A stretch of DNA of 64,000 nucleotides from Streptomyces sp. NRRL B-24484 (lineage in GTDB: Bacteria; Actinomycetota; Actinomycetes; Streptomycetales; Streptomycetaceae), in the NCBI RefSeq assembly GCF_000717715.1, contig NZ_JOAI01000048.1:40504-104503 (forward strand), read 5' to 3'. A model generated the notes under the pieces. The model did not search any database. It saw only the letters and a program-made list of their open reading frames with translations, and had not been told where the DNA came from. Below are positions 43,640 to 51,087 of this stretch, piece after piece (the stretch's first letter is position 1; every line of letters begins with the position of its first letter). The translations under genes were made by a program, and so were the position numbers.

Positions 43640-43996
43640 GTGGACTGGTACTTGGCTGTGCTCAAGAATTACGCGGGCTTCGGCGGCCGGGCACGCCGCA
43701 AGGAATACTGGATGTTCGCCCTCGTCAACCTCGTGATCTACGTCGTCCTGGCGATCGTCGGCAGCCTGCTGGACACCTCGCTGCTCACCGCGCTCTACGG
43801 CCTCGCGGTGCTGGTCCCCAGCCTCGCCGTGACCGTCCGCCGCCTGCACGACACCGGCCGCCCCGGCTGGTGGATCCTGATCGGGCTCGTCCCGCTGATC
43901 GGTGCGATCGTCCTCATCGTCTTCGCCGCCACCGAGGGCCAGTCCGAGGCGAACTCCTTCGGCCCGAACCCGAAGCTCAGCCCGGCCGTGGCCTGA
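43640..43996 (+). CDS. DUF805 small membrane protein
   Basis: A 118-residue membrane protein of the DUF805 (YhaH) family: WYLAVLKNYAGFGGRARRKEYWMFAL at the N-terminus, three or four helices, and the conserved VRRLHDTGRPGWWILI. The C-terminal tail is polar. Function unknown in all bacteria. The GTG start has a weak AGGGA eight bases upstream. It is monocistronic: a clear promoter precedes it and a strong terminator follows. Confidence 0.92.
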   Translation: MDWYLAVLKNYAGFGGRARRKEYWMFALVNLVIYVVLAIVGSLLDTSLLTALYGLAVLVPSLAVTVRRLHDTGRPGWWILIGLVPLIGAIVLIVFAATEGQSEANSFGPNPKLSPAVA

Positions 43997-44019
43997 TCCC
44001 CCCACCTGCACCGACGAAC

Positions 44020-44052
44020 GGGCCGGGGCAGCCGTATCGGCTGCCCCGGCCC
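44020..44052 (+). terminator. Strong hairpin terminator with U-tract
   Basis: GGGCCGGGGCAGCCG-TAT-CGGCTGCCCCGGCCC followed by TTT: a perfect 15-bp stem, 24 bases past the DUF805 stop. Confidence 0.92.
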
Positions 44053-44282
44053 TTTGCCATTCCCCGGCGCCGTTCAATTGCCGTTCGCCCGGAACCGTCC
44101 CGATGAATTTCCGATCACGCCCCGGACAATTTCCGGGAACGGACCGAATCGCCCGGCCGGAATTCCGCCGTCCGTGCGGCCGTGCGCCGGACCGGTCCTG
44201 ACGGGACGTCGGCCGCCCCGGCCCGGCCGCGCGGCGCGGCGGCCCCGCGGCCGCCGTCCGGGATCGGGTATACCTGGCAGGC

Positions 44283-44561
44283 GTGATCCGTAGACGTGTG
44301 ATGGTGGCCGGGGTCGTGCAGGGCGTCTTCTTCCGCGACAGCTGCCGGCAGCAGGCCGTTGCGGCCGGTGTGGCCGGCTGGGTGCGGAACCTGCCGGACG
44401 GCCGGGTCGAGGCCGTCTTCGAGGGCGGGCCGGCGGAGGTCGAACGCCTGGTGGAGTGGTGCGGGCGCGGCCCGAGCCGCGCGGTCGTCGAGGACCGCCG
44501 GGTCTCCGAGGAGCCGCCAGAGGGCCTGACCGGCTTCGAGGTCCGGCCGACCGCCTGGTGA
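44283..44561 (+). CDS. acyP: Acylphosphatase
   Basis: A 92-residue enzyme with the full acylphosphatase signature GVVQGVFFRDSCRQQA (phosphate-binding loop with catalytic Arg) and GWVRNLPDGRVEAVFEG (catalytic Asn). It hydrolyses carboxyl-phosphate bonds in small metabolites. The GTG start lies about 11 bases past a TATACC -10-like box, suggesting a leaderless or very short-leader transcript. Standalone gene between the DUF805 terminator and the convergent ATP-grasp pair. Confidence 0.93.
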   Translation: MIRRRVMVAGVVQGVFFRDSCRQQAVAAGVAGWVRNLPDGRVEAVFEGGPAEVERLVEWCGRGPSRAVVEDRRVSEEPPEGLTGFEVRPTAW

Positions 44562-44674
44562 GGGCACCCGTCCGGTGACCGTCCGGACCCTCCGGCGCGC
44601 GGAGGACGGGTGCTGCCCGGGCGTCAGGCACTCGGCAGCTCGCACGGGCCGGGCCGGGAGAACGGGCAGGCGGG

Positions 44675-45493
44675 TCAGGCGGCCCGGGCCCCGGAGGGGA
44701 GACGGCCCGCGGCGACGGCCGTGGCGAGCGCGGCCAGTGCCTCGGGCGCACCCTGCTGGCCGCGGATGCCGGGGAAGGCGTTGATGTCGACGATCAGCGG
44801 GCCGTCGGCGGTGTCGAGCACGTCCACCCCGTAGACCTGCAGCCCGAAGGCCTCGCCCGCGGCCCGGACCAGCTCCGCCCAGCCGTCCGGCAGTGCGGCG
44901 ACCGGCAGCTCCTCGCGCGCGACGGCGGCCGGCGCGGCGAGTTCGGAGCGGCGGCGCTCGGCGAAGAGCCGGCCGTCGACCGCCCAGAGCTTGTGGTCCC
45001 AGCCGTCGTTGCGGGCCAGCGGCTGGACGACCACCGGCTCCCCGGGCCACCGTTCGGCGAGCCGGCGGGCCCCGGCCCGGTCGTGGACGGCCGCGACCAG
45101 GTCGCCCCGGCGGCTGTGCAGACTCTTCACCACCACCGGTTCGTGGACGGCCCGTTCCGCCAGTTCGGCGAGGCCGGCCGTCCGGGTCGGGGCGAACGGC
45201 AGCCCGGCGGCCAGGGCCCGGTCGGCCATCCGCTGCCGGTCCTGGCAGAACGCGGTGGCGGCGACCGGGTTCAGCACCGGCACCCCGCGCTCCTCCAGCC
45301 GGGCGGCCAGGGCGAGCGCCTGCGGAGTGCGGGCCTTCAGCAGGCAGACGTCCGGCGCACCGGGCCGCTCGGGTGCGTCCGGGTGCTGGCTGTCGACCAC
45401 GTGGCCGTCGGCGCGCAGCAGCGCGGCGGCGGCGGCCAGCAGCGGATGGTCCGGGTCGGCGGTGAGCAGCCTGACGTGTGCGCGGGCGCTCAC
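44675..45493 (-). CDS. ATP-grasp ligase-like protein (second of tandem pair)
   Basis: A 272-residue ATP-grasp protein. An N-terminal pre-ATP-grasp domain (HVRLLTADPDHP, VCLLKART) precedes the nucleotide-binding part (EPVVVKSLHSRRGDLV, VVVQPLA). The C-terminus has the metal-binding end motif GVDVLDTADGPLIVDINAFPG. It resembles RimK-like carboxylate-amine ligases. The GTG start overlaps the stop of the upstream ATP-grasp gene by four bases. The two proteins are paralogous, sharing GE-FGL-YGVD-L and VD-N-FP motifs near the C-terminus. The substrate is unknown, and no small precursor peptide gene was found next to it. Confidence 0.85.
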   Translation of the reverse strand: MSARAHVRLLTADPDHPLLAAAAALLRADGHVVDSQHPDAPERPGAPDVCLLKARTPQALALAARLEERGVPVLNPVAATAFCQDRQRMADRALAAGLPFAPTRTAGLAELAERAVHEPVVVKSLHSRRGDLVAAVHDRAGARRLAERWPGEPVVVQPLARNDGWDHKLWAVDGRLFAERRRSELAAPAAVAREELPVAALPDGWAELVRAAGEAFGLQVYGVDVLDTADGPLIVDINAFPGIRGQQGAPEALAALATAVAAGRLPSGARAA

Positions 45494-46380
45494 GCGGCAC
45501 CGCCGACCGCGGCCGGCAGGGTGCCGGCGACGCCCTGCGGCGGCGCGGCGGCCACCGACGGCCAGGAGGAGCCGGTGCGGGCCAGCCGGAGCACGGCGCG
45601 GGAGACCCGGGCGACGGCCTGCGGGACGGCACGGAAGCTCGGGAAGTCGTTGACGTCGACCACGACCGGGCCGTCCGGGCCGAGCAGGATGTCCACGCCG
45701 TACAGGTCCAGCCCGAAGACCTCGCCGACCTGGGCCGCGACCGCGGCGACCTCCGGGGCGAGCGCCACCGGCCGTTCGCGGTGCGGGTGGTGCGGGTGCA
45801 GCGGGGAGGTCCGTTCGGTGGCGAAGAGTTCGCCGCCCGCACTGTAGACCTTGAGGTCCACGCCGCCGTTGGGCACGTACGGCTGGGCGATCAGCAGGCC
45901 CTCGCCGCCGAGTTCGGCGCCGAGCCGGGCGAGTTCCTCGGGGCGCTCCAGCAGGTGGACGGCGCGGCCCGAGCTGCCGTCGGCGGGCTTCACCACCAGC
46001 GGGTAGTGGGCGTCGGGTATCCGGCCGAAGTCCTCCCAGCGGGTGGCCGCCCAGGTGGTGGGGACGGGCAGTCCGCGGTGCGCGGCGATGACGGCGGCCT
46101 GGGCCTTGTCGCGGACGGGCCGGATCGCCCGGGCGTCGTTGACGGTGGTGAGGCCGACCGCGGCGGCGGACTCCAGCAGGCCGAGGCCGGGCCCGCCGGA
46201 CACGGTCTTGAGCACCCACGCGTCGTGGTCGCCGGCGCGGACCAGCGCGCCGAGGTCGAGCAGCGAGCTGCCCGGGCGGACGACGTCGACCCGGTGGCCC
46301 CACGCGGTCAGCTGCCGCACCACGTCGAGCGGCATGCCGTCGTTCCGGTAGTGCTCCTCGACCAGGAAGCAGAACCTCAT
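45490..46380 (-). CDS. ATP-grasp ligase-like protein (first of tandem pair)
   Basis: A 296-residue ATP-grasp protein. The N-terminal domain starts MRFCFLVEEHYRNDGMP; the ATP-binding core has YPLVVKPADGSSGRAVHLL and LIAQPYVPNGGVDLKVY; the metal site is YGVDILLGPDGPVVVDVNDFPS. It should join a carboxylate to an amine with ATP, via an acylphosphate, if catalytic. The start at 46380 has a GGGGAG ribosome site; an in-frame extension upstream to 46467 is possible but less convincing. It is the promoter-proximal gene of the pair and divergent from a P-loop protein. Confidence 0.85.
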   Translation of the reverse strand: MRFCFLVEEHYRNDGMPLDVVRQLTAWGHRVDVVRPGSSLLDLGALVRAGDHDAWVLKTVSGGPGLGLLESAAAVGLTTVNDARAIRPVRDKAQAAVIAAHRGLPVPTTWAATRWEDFGRIPDAHYPLVVKPADGSSGRAVHLLERPEELARLGAELGGEGLLIAQPYVPNGGVDLKVYSAGGELFATERTSPLHPHHPHRERPVALAPEVAAVAAQVGEVFGLDLYGVDILLGPDGPVVVDVNDFPSFRAVPQAVARVSRAVLRLARTGSSWPSVAAAPPQGVAGTLPAAVGGAA

Positions 46381-46783
46381 CCGCAACTCCCCTCCCCCCG
46401 GTCGGGCACCGTCGGCCCGGCCACAGCGCTCCAGGATGCCACGAACCATCCGGGCAAGATCGCTCAAGTCGTCCGCGAACGGCTACAAGCGGGTCACAGC
46501 CCACGGCCGGTGCGGGCACGGAGCGTACCCGCGGGACGGCTCGCCCGGTGGCCCGCCGGGTGGTGCACGGTCCGCCCGACGGGGTGTCACCGGGCGGGCC
46601 GGGCACGGGAACCGGGTCGGCCGGGGTGCGGTTGCCACCGGGACGCCGCCGAGCCGTTCCAGCAGACCACGGCCGGGTCACGGCACGGAACGGCCCCCCT
46701 CGGCCCCGGATGATCGCATTACCCTCTCTTGGTGAGCCCTTGTCCCGTTCCGGGTAGGGCACGGGTACCGGAAGGAGGGGGCG
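46381..46783. other. Divergent intergenic region, ATP-grasp pair / P-loop protein
   Basis: 403 bases with no convincing gene on either strand. The right end carries GGAAGGAGGGGG, the ribosome site of the P-loop gene. An AT-richer patch near 46713-46735 (GATCGCATTACCCTCTC) may belong to a promoter, but no confident -35/-10 pair was identified. Confidence 0.4.
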
Positions 46784-47473
46784 GTGCGCGAAACCGTCAG
46801 TACCGGGCCCGCGACGGGGGCCGGGACCGAGGCATGCACGGCACGGACCGCACCGGGCGTGCTGCGCCCGGCGGGCCTGCACGATCTCCGCGGCCGGCCG
46901 GTGCCGGCCGCACTGCGTTACCCGGCCGAGGACGTGGTCGTCGTCTCCGGACTGCCGGGCAGCGGCAAGTCCACGCTGATCCGGCGGTGCTCGCGCGCCC
47001 CGGTGGTGGACTCCCAGCACTCGCGCGAGCGGTACGAGGAACGGCTGCCGTCCCTGCCGTACGCGCTCTACCGGCCGCTGGTGAGGCTGCACCACTACCG
47101 CGGGCTGCACCGGGCGCTGCGGTCGGGCGGGCCGCTGGTGGTGCACGACTGCGGCACGCTGCCGTGGGTGCGGCGGTGGATCGCCCGCACCGCGGCCGCG
47201 CAGGGCCGCCGGCTGCACCTGCTGCTGCTGGACGCCAGCCCCGAGGAGGCCGCACAGGGCCAGCACGAACGCGGCCGCAGGGTCTCCGCGTACGCCTTCG
47301 CCCGGCACCGCTGGGCCACCGACCGGCTGCACACCCGGCTCGCGACCGCCGACGAACCGCTCGCGGGCTGCGCCTCCACCGTGCTGCTCGACCAGGCGGG
47401 CGCCCTGCGCCTGCACGACATCGACTTCGCCCAGGGGCCGACCACCGAGACGCGGAGCAAGCCTTCCGGCTGA
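46784..47473 (+). CDS. P-loop ATPase, kinase-like (AAA_33 type)
   Basis: A 229-residue soluble protein. Residues 50-70 contain the Walker A motif GLPGSGKST after VVVVSG, the pattern of small-molecule or polynucleotide kinases. A further block reads GGPLVVHDCGTLPWVRRW, and the region HLLLLDASPEEAAQGQHERGRR resembles a lid with Arg residues. Substrate unknown. The GTG start has AAGGAGGGGG upstream. It is divergent from the ATP-grasp pair across 403 bases, which suggests but does not prove a shared process. After its stop comes a copy of the CTGCGCGGTTC repeat. Confidence 0.82.
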   Translation: MRETVSTGPATGAGTEACTARTAPGVLRPAGLHDLRGRPVPAALRYPAEDVVVVSGLPGSGKSTLIRRCSRAPVVDSQHSRERYEERLPSLPYALYRPLVRLHHYRGLHRALRSGGPLVVHDCGTLPWVRRWIARTAAAQGRRLHLLLLDASPEEAAQGQHERGRRVSAYAFARHRWATDRLHTRLATADEPLAGCASTVLLDQAGALRLHDIDFAQGPTTETRSKPSG

Positions 47474-47534
47474 CGGCTGCGGAGTTCCGTCGGGGCTCCC
47501 CGGGCCGGCCCGTACCGCGGTGATGCCCACACCC

Positions 47535-47558
47535 GGACTGCGCGGTTCCCGCGCCCCT
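47535..47558. repeat. Short intergenic repeat with hairpin (CTGCGCGGTTC element)
   Basis: GGACTGCGCGGTTCCCGCG then CCCCT: same element as at 209-233 and 3743-3767, one C shorter, with a GCGCGG-TTC-CCGCGC hairpin, 62 bases after the P-loop gene. The rest of 47474-47768 shows no gene. Confidence 0.5.
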
Positions 47559-47768
47559 TGGGGGATGCCCATCGCCGGGAGGTGCCCCCGGGCACCCCGG
47601 GGTGATGCCGTGGGCCGGCGCGGGGCGGTCCCGGGGAGCCCGTACGGGAGCAGCAGGATACGGCTGCTGCGGGGTGTGCACCCCTCGGGGCGGGTGGGGG
47701 GCGCCCAGCGGGGTGAGGGGTCGCGCGCGTCGCGTCGCGCGCCGGAGCGTGCTGGCTACTGTGCAGCC

Positions 47769-48533
47769 ATGCCCACCCCCACCTCCCGGCGCAGGCCCCG
47801 ACTGCGCCGGCTCGCCGACCGGCTCGGCGCGCAGTACCGCACCGCGTTCGAGCCGCAGTACGACCCCCTCCGTCGCAGCTGGACGCTGCGCTGGTACGAC
47901 GGGCCTACCCCGGCCACCGTGCAGTCGGCCCTGCGCCGGCTGGGCCCGGACTCCGAGGGCGTGCTCGTCCGACGCGACCTCACCACCCGGGCGCTGGCGC
48001 TCGCCGCCCTCCGGGAGACCCGGGCGGGTGCCATGCACCGCTGGGTCGGCAGCTGGGGCCAGCGCTACCACCTGGCCCAACTGCTCGCCGACCAGGAGCA
48101 TCCGGACCGGCCGGCCGGCCCGCGGGAGGCCGCGATGCTGGACCGGCTGCTGGCCGCCGCCACGGCCGACGCCGGGTCGTGGGCGTCGCCCGACGAGTCC
48201 CGGGCCTTCGAACTGATCGCCCGGGACGGGATCGCCTGGCTGCTGCCCAGCGAGCGGCTGGCCGGGCCGGGCGACGCCGAGGGCCTCGCGCTGACCCCGC
48301 TCGAGTACCTGACGTCCCGCTACGCGGCCGGTGTGCACCGGGCGGCCTGGGAGACGGCGCTGACCACGATGCCGCTGCGGGCCGCGGTCACCTCGGCCGA
48401 GGCCGATCCGGAGCCCTCGGCGGACGCCGCCCGGGCCGCGCTCGCGCTGCTGCCCGCCCTGCGGGCCCAGCTCGCCCTGGACCTCGACCGGGCGCAGGCC
48501 CGGCTCTCCGGCATCCTCCAGCCGCAGGCCTGA
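47769..48533 (+). CDS. Hypothetical protein
   Basis: A 254-residue soluble, Arg- and Ala-rich, mostly helical protein I do not recognise. It starts with a basic segment (RRRPRLRRLADRLGAQYRTA) followed by a short strand region (RRSWTLRWYDGPTPATV). The remainder is helical and contains several Trp (RWVGSWGQRYHLAQLLADQE). No signal peptide, membrane segment or metal motif. A TACTGT box at about 47756-47761 directly before the ATG suggests a leaderless mRNA. It converges with the two-component gene pair across a decamer tandem repeat. Confidence 0.72.
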   Translation: MPTPTSRRRPRLRRLADRLGAQYRTAFEPQYDPLRRSWTLRWYDGPTPATVQSALRRLGPDSEGVLVRRDLTTRALALAALRETRAGAMHRWVGSWGQRYHLAQLLADQEHPDRPAGPREAAMLDRLLAAATADAGSWASPDESRAFELIARDGIAWLLPSERLAGPGDAEGLALTPLEYLTSRYAAGVHRAAWETALTTMPLRAAVTSAEADPEPSADAARAALALLPALRAQLALDLDRAQARLSGILQPQA

Positions 48534-48540
48534 CCGGCTG

Positions 48541-48600
48541 TCCGGTCGGTGCCGATCCGTACCGGTCGGTACCGGTCGGTGCCGGTCGGTGCCGGTCAGA
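48541..48600. repeat. Tandem repeat, six decamer units
   Basis: Six consecutive 10-base units of the form NCCGGTCGGT (N = T, G or A), the second and last degenerate, fill the gap between two convergent genes. The last unit contains the stop codon of the response-regulator gene. Confidence 0.85.
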
Positions 48601-49243
48601 GCCCCGCGTCGCGGGCGAGCAGCGCGGCCTGCACCCGGTTGTCGCAGTCCAGCTTGGCCAGGATCCGGCTGACGTAGGTCTTCACGGTGGCTTCGCTCAT
48701 GTGCAACCGGGCGCCGGCGTCGGCGTTGGACAGGCCCTCGCCGAGCAGGTCGACCACCGCGCGCTCGCGCTCGGTGAGCACGGCCAGCCGGCGGCGGGCC
48801 GCCTCGCCGCGGGCGGTGGCCGGGCCGGCCGCCAGGCTGTCGACGATGTGCCGGGTGGCGGCGGGCGACAGGAAGGCGTTGCCGCCGGCGGCCGCCCGGA
48901 CGGCCTGGATGAGTTCGCCGGGGGCGGTGTCCTTCAGCAGGAACCCGGCGCCGCCGGAGGAGATCGCCCGCAGCACGTTCTCCCGCTCGCCGAAGGTGGT
49001 GAGCACGATCGCCCGCGCACCGGGGGCGGCCCGCGGGAGTTCCGCCAGCGCGGTCAGCCCGTCCATCACGGGCATCTGGATGTCGAGCAGCACCACGTCC
49101 GCCGTGTGGGCCCGGGCGAGTTCCAGCGCCTCGCGGCCGTCGGCGGCCTCGGCCACCACGTCGATGTCGTCGGCGGAGGTGAGGATCATCCGGATGCCGG
49201 CCCGGATGAGCGGCTCGTCGTCGGCGACGAGGACCTTGATCAC
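48596..49243 (-). CDS. NarL/LuxR-type response regulator
   Basis: A 215-residue response regulator. The receiver domain has the acidic pair D8-D9, phosphoacceptor D54 in VVLLDIQMPVMDG, and the conserved Lys in FLLKDTAPG near residue 104. The C-terminal LuxR helix-turn-helix is at about 150-208 (LTERERAVVDLLGEGLSNAD, then TVKTYVSRILAKL). AGGAGA precedes the GTG start by eight bases. It lies 32 bases downstream of the histidine kinase gene, its evident partner. Targets unknown. Confidence 0.93.
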   Translation of the reverse strand: MIKVLVADDEPLIRAGIRMILTSADDIDVVAEAADGREALELARAHTADVVLLDIQMPVMDGLTALAELPRAAPGARAIVLTTFGERENVLRAISSGGAGFLLKDTAPGELIQAVRAAAGGNAFLSPAATRHIVDSLAAGPATARGEAARRRLAVLTERERAVVDLLGEGLSNADAGARLHMSEATVKTYVSRILAKLDCDNRVQAALLARDAGL

Positions 49244-49275
49244 GTCTGGGGTCTCCTGGCAGGGGTCACGGTCTG

Positions 49276-50955
49276 TCACCTGGCAGAGTAGTGCTGCTTC
49301 TCGACGAGCCGGCCGTCGCGGAAGCAGAGCCGCAGCACGGTCTCCGTCTCCAGGGCGTCGGTGTCCTCGCCGGCGATGAACCAGGAGCAGGACGCGCCGG
49401 CCGGCACCGCCGGCCCCTGGTGGCGGTAGTCGTTGGTCATCTGCCTGCTGCCGGACGGCAGTTGCCGGCGCACCTCCTGCTCCGGGCTGCCGACGGTCAG
49501 CGCGTCGAAGGTCTTCCGGGGGAGCGTGGCGTTGTCGATCATGTGGAAGAAGGTCACGACGGCCCAGGCCAGCGCACCGAGCGAGGCCAGCAGGACGAGT
49601 CCGGCGCCGACCGCGCAGCCCAGCGCCGGGCTGCGACGCGGCGTCGGGTCGGGCGGCACCGGCAGGTCGAGCCCCAGGTCGTCGGGCAGGCCGGCGTCCG
49701 CCCCCGTGCCCGCGCCGTCCGGCCGCCCCCCGCCCTCGTACGGGAGCACCCCGGCCAGCCGGAACCCGCCGTCCGCCGCGGTGCCGGCGTGCACGATGCC
49801 GCCGAGCAACCGGGCGCGCTCGTGCAGGCCGGTCAGGCCCTGGCCGCCGCGGACGGCCCCGTCGGCGCCGGCCGGCGGCGGGCCGTTGCGCACCTCCACC
49901 ACCAGGGCGTCGGGTTCGTAGCGCAGCGAGACGGTGATCCTCGCCCCGGGCGCGTGCTTGTGGGCGTTGGTCAGCCCCTCCTGGACGATCCGGTACGCCG
50001 CGTGGCCCGAGGCGGCCGGCAGCGGCCGGGGGTCGCCGGCCCGGGTCAGCGCCACCGCGGCGCCCGCCGCCCGGGAGGCCTCGACCAGCCGCTCGACCGC
50101 CTCGACGCCGCCCGCCTCGGGCAGGGTGTCGTCCCGCAGCAGTCCGACCACTTCGCGCAGCTCCCGCATCGCGCCGGTGGCCGCCTGGCGGAGCACGCCG
50201 ACCGCCTCGCGCTGCGGCGCGGTCAGGCCGCGGTCCACCTCCAGCGCGCCGGTGTGCACGGCGATCAGCGCGAGCTGGTGGCCGAGGCTGTCGTGCATGT
50301 CCTGGGCGATCCGGTGGCGTTCGCGCAGCCGCGCCTGATGGGCGATCATCGCGCGCTCGCGCAGCAGCTGGGAGTTGCGCTCCTGCAGCGCGGTGAGCAG
50401 CGCCCGCCGCTGCGCGCGGTAGCGGCCGACCACGGCGGGCAGCACGGCGAGCAGCAGGAAGCCGACCGAGGAGACCACCAGGTTGGCCCGGACGGGCAGG
50501 CTGTCGGTGTTGACGGCCAGCGAGAGGACGACGACCGCGTTGAAGGCGAGGCAGAAGACCGCGGTCAGCACCGACGGCCGGGCTATTCGGTAGCCGGCGG
50601 ACCAGCCAGCCAGCACCAGGACGGGCAGGAAGCCGCCGTACCCGCCGATGGCCGCGCCGGCGAGCACCAGCACCGTCCCGGGCAGGCCGCGGCGCAGCAG
50701 GCAGAGCAGGGCCGCGGCGAGACCGGTGGCGAGCGCCGCGCCGGCGGAGGAGTCGGCGAGCTGGATCAGCCCGCCGAGCCCGCCGGCGAAGAGTGCGGCG
50801 ACGCTCTCCCGCACCACCGCCCGGGCACCCCAGGGACCGGGCAGGGCCCGGCGCTGCAGGGCCCGCGGCGTGAAGTCGGCCCTGGTGGGGGCGGTCGGGA
50901 GGAACGCGGCCGGAAGGGCGCCCGCCAGGCGGAGAGCGGTCGGCTTGGTGGTCAC
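49276..50955 (-). CDS. NarL-family sensor histidine kinase with extra C-terminal membrane-linked domain
   Basis: A 559-residue kinase. The N-terminal half has about five or six membrane helices (residues 50-175). The DHp box is ERHRIAQDMHDSLGHQLAL with phosphoacceptor H221, and the ATPase domain follows (YRIVQEGLTNAHKHA, GQGLTGLHERARLLGG) to about residue 400. Unusually the protein continues: a Pro/Asp linker, another membrane helix at about 442-470 (LGCAVGAGLVLLASLGALAW), and an 85-residue tail (TFDALTVGSPEQEVRRQLPSG, then CSWFIAGED) that resembles small extracytoplasmic SmpA/BamE-like folds. The tail could sense or anchor. A sequencing frameshift does not explain it, as one frame is open throughout. 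Confidence 0.9.
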   Translation of the reverse strand: MTTKPTALRLAGALPAAFLPTAPTRADFTPRALQRRALPGPWGARAVVRESVAALFAGGLGGLIQLADSSAGAALATGLAAALLCLLRRGLPGTVLVLAGAAIGGYGGFLPVLVLAGWSAGYRIARPSVLTAVFCLAFNAVVVLSLAVNTDSLPVRANLVVSSVGFLLLAVLPAVVGRYRAQRRALLTALQERNSQLLRERAMIAHQARLRERHRIAQDMHDSLGHQLALIAVHTGALEVDRGLTAPQREAVGVLRQAATGAMRELREVVGLLRDDTLPEAGGVEAVERLVEASRAAGAAVALTRAGDPRPLPAASGHAAYRIVQEGLTNAHKHAPGARITVSLRYEPDALVVEVRNGPPPAGADGAVRGGQGLTGLHERARLLGGIVHAGTAADGGFRLAGVLPYEGGGRPDGAGTGADAGLPDDLGLDLPVPPDPTPRRSPALGCAVGAGLVLLASLGALAWAVVTFFHMIDNATLPRKTFDALTVGSPEQEVRRQLPSGSRQMTNDYRHQGPAVPAGASCSWFIAGEDTDALETETVLRLCFRDGRLVEKQHYSAR

Positions 50956-51087
50956 GCGCAGAGGCTAGCGGTCCGGCCCCGGGGCGCCGCGACCATCCTC
51001 CGTCGCTCTCCGCCGCGACCAAAGTCGGGGAACCGTCGCCTCCGGTCCCGCGGCGGAGCGGCCGCCGACGCCCGCCGGAGGAGCGGT

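Noticed and set aside
46393..46467. Separate small peptide substrate gene before the ATP-grasp pair
   Set aside because: The only readable stretch is an in-frame extension of the first ATP-grasp gene without its own ribosome site, and it does not resemble known precursor peptides.
48541..48600. Possible CRISPR array
   Set aside because: The units are 10 bases with no spacers, and no cas genes are present.
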